Positions 52,990 through 64,000 of a stretch of DNA of 64,000 bases are shown here, one piece after another (within the stretch, counting starts at the first letter, position 1; each line of letters starts with the position of its first letter). The DNA lies in the NCBI GenBank assembly GCA_019009955.1, contig CM032233.1, positions 113,848,501-113,912,500 of the forward strand, in the 5' to 3' direction. A program made the position numbers and the translations under genes. The stretch is from Riptortus pedestris (lineage: Eukaryota; Arthropoda; Insecta; Hemiptera; Alydidae). Under the pieces are notes generated by a model, which saw only the letters and a list, made by a program, of their open reading frames with translations, was not told the origin of the DNA and searched no databases.

Positions 52990-53695
52990 GAAATCCGTCA
53001 CGCCAGAGCTGCGTAAACAAAGCAGATTTCCCTCGTGAAGTTCAGTAATAGATAAATCTACATACTGGCAACACAACACAACCTCAGGGTTGTAATGTCA
53101 TTTATAATGAATCAGAATATTTTTTTCTCAATCAATCAAATTTTAGTAGTTCAAGAACTATAGACAGAAGGTGGGGAGGGGGTCATCAGAACATATTTGC
53201 ATGTATCTCGTATAATAAAGGTCTCTGGAAAACAATATTTGATATTTAAGCTTCGAATAATGTGGTTTATTCTATAACAAAGTATTGTTTATGTAACATG
53301 AGTAGAAGTGGTGGTTTGCTGAAGGCTGAAAACTGAAAAATGCAAATATTTCGGTTAATATTCAAGATAGAGAATAAATGTATATAACAATAATTATAGT
53401 ACATTTAATTTACAATTTTTCGATCGACGTATAGTAATGGAGATATTTCAAATTTCCGAAAATCCCCCCTCTAACCCCCCTCCTGGACCCATTTCCGCCC
53501 TTAACGAACTAGATCTTTCTTTTTACATAAAACGACTATATATCGAGTTTGGTAACGATTAAACACTAATTGCGAACGGACCTCATTTTCGTTATCTGTA
53601 GGTAGGATTGATGGACATTTGAAGAAAAAATTTCGAAAATCTCGTCATGAGTACGACCTCAATAGCTGATTTCCTCTAAGAGAAATCTGCTAAAA
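52990..53695 (-). mobile_element. Helentron-like element, both ends present (copy V)
   Basis: Left 3' end AAATCCGTCACGCCAGAGCT (hairpin complement slightly decayed), AAGCAGATTTCCCTCGTG, AATCAATCAAATTTTAGTAG, GCATGTATCTCGTATAATAA, AAATGCAAATATTTCGGTTA, ACTATATATCGAGTTTGG and 5' end GCTGATTTCCTCTAAGAGAA. The TA tract and part of the core are missing: the sequence jumps from ATTGCG to AACGGACCTC, an apparent clean loss of the microsatellite. Confidence 0.88.
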
Positions 53696-54584
53696 CTTCG
53701 GATCTTGTTTTTGAACACTACTACAAGCTACAGTTAAGACAGTCATGTTACTAACAGGAATATGGTCCTATTTCGAAATTTAGTAATGTACAATAAGTGT
53801 AAAGAATCCAAAAAGTGTTAGTAATGAAAATCACATCAATCTTCAAATGAAATTCAAAGAACACTATTTTATTTCAAGTCGCTCCTTTTGTGAGGAATGA
53901 AAATCGCACGACGCCTTAGTCATGGTGCTAGGAAGCACTAAGAAAATTATTTCTCGACACATTTGTCAGCGTAAGAGCTAATCTTAAAAAAAAACAAAAA
54001 AAAAAAAAAAAAAACAACAAAAAAAACAACAAAAACAAATTGCGCACCCTAATGAACTCATTCATATTGATAAGGTGAAGATTGTGTAAGTATATTCGAG
54101 TCAGCTGCGAGAGTGTGCCGAGGAAAGGCTGCTCACGTACCTTAACGCTAATACCTGTTCGTGCTAAGGGCAAAAAAGTTCTGTAGGCACTGATTTCTCC
54201 CTTGAGTCGACTACTGACTCTCAACTACAACAGCGACGCTAATATAGACTTCTGAAGTCACCTTGAGTCCTATCGAACAAGATGAAATATCTTACCCTCC
54301 CTTACACCTTTCAAATACACTACTCATAGATATTAAATTAGAATTTCATGAATTGTCGTTTTTAATTTCCGTTAGAATTTTTTTTTTTTTGCGAATTTTC
54401 TCCTATTGCCATTCATATCGAAGTATTATTTCAATTGAATTGATATTATTAAAGCTACTATATTTATTGTAATTGCCACAATTTTCCTTGATTTTTAGTA
54501 TGCTGGGATATATCAAAAGGAAAACATGATACGGCATTTAAAATTTAAATTAGTAACTTTATTGCTAACTTAGTTAAATTTTAA
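53696..54584. other. No gene; A-rich tract
   Basis: An A/C low-complexity run at about 53984-54038. The minus frame 53928-54224 is an artefact of that run. Confidence 0.45.
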
Positions 54585-54793
54585 TGGGTCTCAGGTTAGC
54601 CATGTGAGTTAATGCGTTCACCTTAATCTCACATGGTAAAGTGGCGAGTTCTCGCCTGGGCAATAGGAATTTATTTAGTTACAGAATTCATTTAATAAAG
54701 TCCTCATTCCCACTCTGGCTATAAAACGTTGGTAACCTGTAGATAGCCCGTCCCAATTAGCCTTAGTTGCAAAAAGCGGACGTTAATAAATAA
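54585..54793 (+). mobile_element. tRNA-derived SINE copy
   Basis: GGGTCTCAGGTTAGCCATGT head, CACATGGTAAAGTGGCGAGT, B box shortened to GAGTTCTCGCC (four bases lost), GGGCAATAGGAATTTATTTA, AACCTGTAGATAGCCCGTCC and ACGTTAATAAATAAT tail. Similar AATTTTA(A/T)TG on both sides may be an imperfect target-site duplication. Confidence 0.85.
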
Positions 54794-55567
54794 TTTAATT
54801 TTATTGAGACTCAGAGGAATTGTTCTCAGTCCGAGGTTTTTAACAGATTTTCTCTTAGAGGAAATTAGCTCAAGAAATGATTTGACGATTACATGTTTCT
54901 CTAACTCGAAAATTATGGGCTTATACATATGGATTTTTTTTTCATTTTCGACCTTCCGTCGTACTCAGGAAATTTTCACATTGACCTCTAATACGAGTAA
55001 TTATATCAGTTGCAATTTAAATTCCATGTTTCTTAGAATTGTCGCAAATGGAGGAATTGAGAGAAGTATATGAAGGCAACGACATGTGCTTTTGAATGAC
55101 ACTACGTTATCTATGCAACCTCTTGATGACAGGTGTTTTATGAAGAAGTGGCTAAATTTTCGAATGGAACTTCTTTCTTAGGGAGCTATCGCGTACCTCA
55201 AGCCTTATGAGGGCCCATTTTGGGCATGAGAACCTCACCAATTAATTTTATTCTAACAGGAATATCATTTAAAGGTAATATATGTTGTCTCCAATAACCG
55301 GGACAGTATCTCCCAGTAGTGACGTTTAATGAAAACTTTAATATACAATATTCTCAAGAGGTATTCTTATTGTTAATCTATAAGTTATTACTTAATAATG
55401 ACTTGCCAGTTAGTCATATTTGTTTCAAAATTTTAAACAAATTGTGATTATATCTTTTTAGCCACTTGATCATATTGTATGTAGCCTTATCTAGTTTGTT
55501 ATGTATGAATATAGTTTATTTTATTTTACTGATAAATGTTGTTATTAATGCAATATATAAATAAACT
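54794..55567. other. No gene recognised
   Basis: AT-rich unique sequence; the overlapping frames on both strands near 54719-55073 have no domain. Confidence 0.4.
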
Positions 55568-55579
55568 ATGTGTGTGTGA

Positions 55580-55652
<73 letters not shown>
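55568..55652. repeat. (TG)n microsatellite
   Basis: About 40 TG units with two early TGAG interruptions. The minus-strand His/Thr repeat frame across it is an artefact. Confidence 0.95.
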
Positions 55653-55658
<6 letters not shown>

Positions 55659-56379
55659 TGTATGTGTGATAGAGAAAGTGGGAGCATATGATTGTGAATA
55701 TTTTAGATATTAGAAAATTTAATATGTTCATTTTATTAACGTACACACTAATTTTTATTTATTTGATTTTAGTTTTAATTTTAACCATTGCAGGTATATG
55801 ATTGTTTCCGTAATTTTATTAGTCTTTATAGTTTTTAATTATCTATTTTCCTTACAAGATAATTTTTTTTTGCTTTTGAATTCAATGTTTTGTTTTGTTT
55901 ATTTTTTTTTATTTGTTAACTCGCGTTTGTTTTGTCTCTTTGGTTGCATTTTGTTATTTGGTTGCGTTCTTAGTTTTTCTGTTCTAATTGCATTGTTTAA
56001 TTTTTTCTTGTTACTGTTTTCATTTTTGTATTTTGTTTACATTCATTGTTTTTTTTTTGATGAGCAAAATCGCCTCACAGCGAACGCTCCACAATAAATA
56101 AATAAATAAAACGAAATTATGTTAGAAGATTTGTAAATAAAAGCGAAAAATAGATATTAGGAGGAATAAATTGTCAGCCTTAGTTTCAGCCCTCTATAAA
56201 CTTAATACGTAATGTAATTAGGTCAAATTGTTTTAAGGTCATATTGAGTTACACAAGTCAGGAAAGGATGATCCTTGGAAAGGAAGTAAGAATAAGACTT
56301 GCTTGAAAGGAATTGAAAACGATGTCCTAGACTGCTGAATACCCGAACCTTACCTGGCGAAAAAAAAGAGAAATAGATC
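55653..56379. other. T-rich sequence and short (AATA)n run
   Basis: 55798-56097 is T-rich on the plus strand, giving an open frame of Phe/Leu without a domain. A short AATA repeat lies at 56092-56111. Confidence 0.45.
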
Positions 56380-56760
56380 TGTCTGTCTTGGGCCTCCTCC
56401 GATGCCCATGTTAGTTTCTATTGGTGAAACCGCCCGTGGATCCTCTTCTGCTTTTTATTCTTCTCCTGGTCGGTGGGCTTAAACCGCCTTTCTAGCTATC
56501 ATTTTTTGTTGTGTATAGATATTTGATCCGGCTGCGTCCTTGTTACTCGGATTGGTCAACAAGCCCGCCCTTCAGGAGGGATTAGAAATGGCGGCTGGGG
56601 AAAAAATCGGGAGGAGCGGGCGCTAACAAAAGAGCAGGTGATGTCCTGACAATGGGAGGATACAGCAGATGTTGCTACCGCAGATCTCGGTCGACTAACA
56701 CCCCGTATCATCAGATAGATATCCCATAACCCATCATACAGATCAATCATCACTCATTTG
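56380..56760. other. GC-rich non-repeat island
   Basis: A GC-richer block (for example GGCCTCCTCCGATGCCC, GCCCGCCCTTCAGGAGGG, GGGAGGAGCGGGCGC) with no repeat match in this window and no supported frame on either strand. On the gene's side it lies in the presumed intron upstream of the 45737 exon; a regulatory element is possible. Confidence 0.3.
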
Positions 56761-57284
56761 CTGGCCTCACTTAATTCAATACCGTTACGATAGGTAAATT
56801 CTGCCCAACGGATAAGGTCGTCTATGAATGGAAACAATGCACAATTGGCAAACCTTTGTGTTAGTCTGGATCATTTTAACCTTTTTATAGTTTCATATTT
56901 AACTGTATTGTACAGAGCTCGTATCTGATTTTAAATCTCCCTGATGACACAATAACTTTCCTTTAGCCGAATGGTAAACGTGTTTTATGTTGAGGCCTTC
57001 GTTCGTCAGGTTACAGCTCATTAACTTTAGTCGAAAGAAATATAATACAAATTAAGAACAGTGATTGAGAATGAATCCATCGAGATAGAAGTGACACTAA
57101 AACCACTCCTTTTCCAACGAAAACCATATTTGACAAGTCTTTTCCCTAAAAGGTCTGTTGAGCCTCTATTATTATTAATAATTCAATAGTGGTACCTTTG
57201 GGAAATAGATAATTCATTTTTGGCTTCAGGGAAGCGGTAATAGCCACAGTATTTTAATAATTAATATTGCACTGAATTTCCAAG

Positions 57285-57612
57285 TCTTCCCAAAATTGGT
57301 GGTTTTATACGTGCTCTTGTAGAGGAGTCAACTAATGCTATATAGAATAATGGCACGAAATAGATTACTTAAAATTGACAAACTTAATTTTTATTAACGG
57401 AATAGAAGTCTGCAACATTTGTATTATTGCTATTTTTGTTAGTGTTATATATTTCAGAAAACCATGCCACAAACAATATTGCTGTGAACACTTAAATTTC
57501 CAAATTCATAAAAACAATATTGGTTGTTTAAGCAACTCGGTCAATTTATTGGCTTCTGGGAGTATGACCCTCCCCCCTCCTCCCCAAAAATTTTGTTTGG
57601 AGAATGAGTCAG
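57285..57612 (+). repeat. Long direct duplication, copy 1
   Basis: About 330 bases (starting near CCCAAAATTGGTGG, through TAGAGGAGTCAACTAATGCT, CTGCAACATTTGTATTATTG and CAATATTGGTTGTTTAAGCA) recur in the same orientation at 60178-60495 with substitutions and small gaps. No coding pattern is conserved, so it is a dispersed repeat or a local duplication of noncoding DNA. Confidence 0.88.
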
Positions 57613-58897
57613 CTTTACAAGAACCTGATAAAAGTTGGTGCGTCGGATACTAGGAAAAGTGAAAGAAACCTAAATCGTATGGGTCTCTACTTCTTTAGTT
57701 AATCTTTCATATGCGAATTAGTCACAACCTTCTACATACGAAATTGCGAAAAAGAACTGGTTTGTATTGCTGTTGACGTATACAATGAAAAACGTTAGCA
57801 TCCACATAGTCGCTGATTTCATTTCAATCGTAACATCTATCTTGAAAGCGGATTGCAACAATTATTATTTCTGGCATTGCTGTAAAATAGTCTTAAACAA
57901 CATATTTTCGAAATAGAATAAGAATGAAGGTGCGAAGTCTACACTGGCATATTGGCTAGTATTTGAATGATAAATTTTCAGGTGAGTTAAAACTTAATTT
58001 ATTTACTTGAAATCAGTCGGAACCTAAGAACAAAATAAAATTTAAAAAAATGAAGTATCACTGCTTTATTTTATATTCCTGTCATTATATGTTTTTCCGA
58101 AATCAATTCAATAAGTTACAAACTGTTGGTTACGTTTGAATCCTATTGTCAATTTTATAAGTATTAAAAATTCTATATTTCTTTATGACTGTTTTATAGA
58201 TCTGGTTCTTGATTAAGAGAGAGAGTTTTCTACTCTCAACTCATTTAGCTAAATTTTGAGGAATGAAAATTTAATTTTCTAAATATTATTTTACAGACAT
58301 GCCTTAAAACAATTCTGTTCTTCCAAAGTATTATTCAAATCGATAACCGAAACGAAACGTTGTCACATCTTTTTGTACTAGACATATGTAAAAACAATAA
58401 ATATTTGCTAATCAATTATTGCTTTAAACATGACATACCCATCACTAATATTTGACAGTTACTAACGTAAATTAATTGGAAAATCATGTTCAATAAAACA
58501 TACTTAACATACAGATACTACACAAATAATTATAGAATGTAATAATAATACAAGAAATGTTAAACAACTCGCCCATTGCCGAAATAAAATTATCATCAAA
58601 ATTTGTTTAAACTATTGGGCCCGGGAATGATTATTTATCACTCCAAACGAATCAGTAATAATGAACTCAATGAGTAGAAATATTATAGATTTGGTTGCAA
58701 ATTATTTTTAAGAATTTCCATTAAGTTTTTGAAATCGAGCCTCTTCCTCCAATTCATAATATGATATTCATTATTCATAAATAAATTTCTTTTGACACCC
58801 GGCAGGGTATTCATTGGGTTCGAAGCGAATATTAACGTCATTATTTGCTTATTACAACTAAAGCTCATTGACTACAACTTCACAGAAGAATTATTAC
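57613..58897. other. No gene recognised
   Basis: AT-rich unique sequence. Confidence 0.4.
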
Positions 58898-58968
58898 TGA
58901 ACAAGCTTATTGAAGAGGTGTAGTTTTAAGCTGAAAGCATTTCCATAATGTTATGCGTTGTGGTGCTG
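58898..58968 (+). repeat. Direct repeat flanking Helentron-like fragment, copy 1
   Basis: TGAACAAGCTTATTGAAGAG and the following TTTCCATAATGTTATGCGTT, GTGGTGCTGG match 59424-59494 over 71 bases with scattered differences. Confidence 0.85.
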
Positions 58969-59037
58969 GCGAGTGACAAGAAGTAAACTAGTTATACATG
59001 GAGATATTCAGATGTATGCTAATGATTGCCTGATATT

Positions 59038-59423
59038 GGTGTAGTGGTCGTAATTTTGTGTTAGATCGTTACCGACCTCGAACAAACTTCCAATGTAAAA
59101 CTAAAGATCAAGTTCATCAATGGCTTAAATGGGACAAGTGGGACGGGAAATTTTGAAAATTCAAAAAAATCAAAATATCTGGTCTGTTATACTTCGTAAC
59201 GAAAGAATTTATGGCAACTTTCATATTTCAAATTTTATGACCTATAAATTTGTTATATATATATATATATATTGCTTCTCAATTTTGAATATAAACTGAG
59301 ATATCTTCATTTTTTAGTTTCCAGCTTTCAGTAAACCCCTACTGCTACTCATGCCATATAAACAATAAGCTGTTATAACATGAACCATTTTATTCTCAAC
59401 TCAAGTACCAAATATTGTTTCAA
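59038..59423 (+). mobile_element. Helentron-like internal fragment (copy W)
   Basis: GTAGTGGTCGTAATTTTGTG, GATCGTTACCGACCTCG, AAGATCAAGTTCATCAATGG, a TA tract at about 59252-59271 (not at the usual place), CCAGCTTTCAGTAAACCCCT and AAGTACCAAATATTGTTTCA. Both ends are missing; it sits between two copies of a 71-base repeat. Confidence 0.82.
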
Positions 59424-59494
59424 TGAACAAGCTTTTCGAAGAGGAGTAGTTCAATTCTGAAAATATTTCCATAATATTACGAGTTGTGGCGCTG
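59424..59494 (+). repeat. Direct repeat flanking Helentron-like fragment, copy 2
   Basis: Second copy of the 58898 repeat, joined directly to the end of fragment W. Confidence 0.85.
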
Positions 59495-60177
59495 AAAATG
59501 TACCAACTAGGAAGGGAATTTCACATTTCCCCAACAGCCCTCTGTAATATCTGCAGACTTGACAATTGCACCAGGTACACCTCGCAGTAGGCAAAATGAT
59601 ACTATGTATTTTGTGAACCCTGAGAGTATTTCCTTGTAGTAAGTAAATTTATTCAGCCTTGGGGCCACGTCTCTTCGTTTTGGTGCGCTACCCAATCTCG
59701 AAACAGTTTTACGTATGAATTGTCTTATTTTGTTTACATTACCGTTTGGTCTATATCAAATCCGTGTAGATTCGATCTATTAGTAAATTAGTTTGCTTAC
59801 ACCCCTTACAAAAGTTTAAAAATCCTGGAAACAGCATCAGAAACATTAACTAATTAAGTAAAAGTAAGATACAGTGTTACAGGACATGCCATGTTTTTTC
59901 GAAGATTATCCAAAAGCAATGGCTTCAAGAGAACTGAAGAGAATTCTCTCAATGGAAGAATAGTTAGAGAACTGTCCCTGTGTAACGTAGATGGCTAATA
60001 AACCTACTAGTCCTGCCCCAATGACATAGTATCAGTGAGAATGTATTCATGGAGGGCCTTTTTTAAAATTATTTATTTAAAGAAAAGAATAAAATTATTT
60101 ATATGAATTACCTATTTTGGACAATTTCAAAACCCCTTTTATTGGGCTAGATAAAACCGCTGTTGTGTATGCCATCC
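59495..60177. other. No gene recognised
   Basis: The minus frame 59507-59695 has no domain. Confidence 0.4.
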
Positions 60178-60495
60178 TTTCCAAAATTGGTGGATTGATT
60201 TTGTGATTTTGTAGAGGAGTCAAATAATGCTTAATAGAATAATGGCACCAAATAGATTACTTAAAATTTAGAAACTCCATTTTTATTAACGGTCTGCAAC
60301 ATTTGTATTATTGCTATTTTTGTTAGTATTATATATTTCAGGAAACCATGCAACAAACAATATTGCTGTGGACACTCAAATCTCCAAAATCAAAAGAAAT
60401 ATTGGTTGTCTAAATAACTCGGTCAATTTAGAGGCTTCTGAGAGTATAACCTCCTCAAAATCTTTTTTGTCCGGTGAATGAGTTTTAGCTTTGAA
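60178..60495 (+). repeat. Long direct duplication, copy 2
   Basis: Second copy of 57285-57612, 2.9 kb away. Confidence 0.88.
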
Positions 60496-60779
60496 GTTGG
60501 GTAATATATTTTGGAACGAAATTGCTTTCGGGGACTCTTATCGGGTACTCAGAAAGAAACACGTGACAGTAAGCCAAAATATATTTAGATAAGATTTAGA
60601 TATACTTCACAGTTAACGAGAAACATTTGGGAAGCACTCAATGGTCGTAATCACCACTTGTTTGTTTAGGATGAAAATTACCGTTGTGGTTTAGTAACGG
60701 AATACGGTAAAACACGACTAGCAGACTGCAATTAAGGGAGGGGGAGGTTGAAAGAATAGTGTTCGAAAATTAGGTAAAA

Positions 60780-61058
60780 AGAAAACACACTCTCAAGAGA
60801 AAGGAGAGATTGGATTAAGAAGTATTGAGATGTGTGCTGGCTGGGAAGCTCTATTATTTTTCCTCGGTATTTAGTGGTTGGGGAGGACCTCATCACGACC
60901 TCTGATGAAGATATGAGGTATTCATCAGGTAAAATAGTGGCGCCAGCGGTCGCTCGCTAGGCACCACCAATACACCATCCACCTCACCCACCATCAACCA
61001 TCGCTACCCACTGTTCCCAAGTCTAATTATGAATAATCGGCCGCTTTCCCTTTATTGA
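60780..61058. other. GC-richer block before a TC/AC tract
   Basis: Contains GTGGCGCCAGCGGTCGCTCG and CACCATCCACCTCACCCACC, with no repeat match or coding frame. Candidate regulatory DNA on composition only. Confidence 0.25.
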
Positions 61059-61059
61059 C

Positions 61060-64000
<2,941 letters not shown>

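Noticed and set aside
53928..54224. 98-codon minus frame with Phe run
   Set aside because: Crosses an A-rich low-complexity tract and has no domain.
55516..55746. His-Thr repeat frame
   Set aside because: Translation of the TG tract at 55568-55652.

Overview
This is an AT-rich, intron- and repeat-dominated stretch of an animal nuclear genome. The only conserved host gene I recognise is a T-box gene of the Tbx2/3 class (Drosophila optomotor-blind/bifid), read on the minus strand. Two adjacent exons are present, at 45737-45850 and 36531-36684, separated by a 9,052-base intron. They splice in frame to 88 codons plus one shared codon from the middle of the T-box DNA-binding domain. The sequence reads like an arthropod omb protein, so an arthropod with large introns is the best guess (crustacean, chelicerate or large-genome insect); species cannot be decided here. 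No preceding T-box exon is visible between 45851 and 64000 and no following one between 1 and 36530, so both flanking introns probably run beyond the window.

The rest is repeats. (1) A family with more than 20 full, partial or nested copies in both orientations has Helentron/HINE-like architecture: a 5' palindrome (GATTTCCCTTAAGGGAAATC), a (TA)n tract at a fixed internal place, a subterminal inverted copy of the 5' motif, and a 3' terminal hairpin ACGCAG-CCC-CTGCGT followed by GACGGACTTTT. (2) A tRNA-derived SINE family has eight copies, one inserted in a Helentron-like copy with a visible 13-base target-site duplication. (3) Penelope-like material comprises a GIY-YIG-type C-terminal remnant at 20424-20720 and several short repeats sharing a hairpin, then CGAAA, then AATAAA, including a head-to-head palindrome at 32301-32645. 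(4) There are decayed non-LTR retrotransposon (LINE) tails at 2028-3125 and 22010-22775. (5) A fold-back, mariner-like MITE lies at 50807-51742. (6) There are many TA, TG/CA and TC microsatellites.

Layout: 1-36 kb is presumed downstream intron with LINE, SINE, Helentron-like and Penelope-like insertions; 36.5 kb and 45.7 kb carry the T-box exons, with the intron between them packed with Helentron-like copies; 46-64 kb is presumed upstream intron with more repeats. A small, unusually GC-rich, coding-looking stretch on the plus strand (46013-46216) is unexplained and has a diverged relative at 18324-18376. A few GC-richer non-repeat islands (about 7.8, 13.1, 56.4 and 60.9 kb) could be regulatory, but this cannot be proven from sequence alone.
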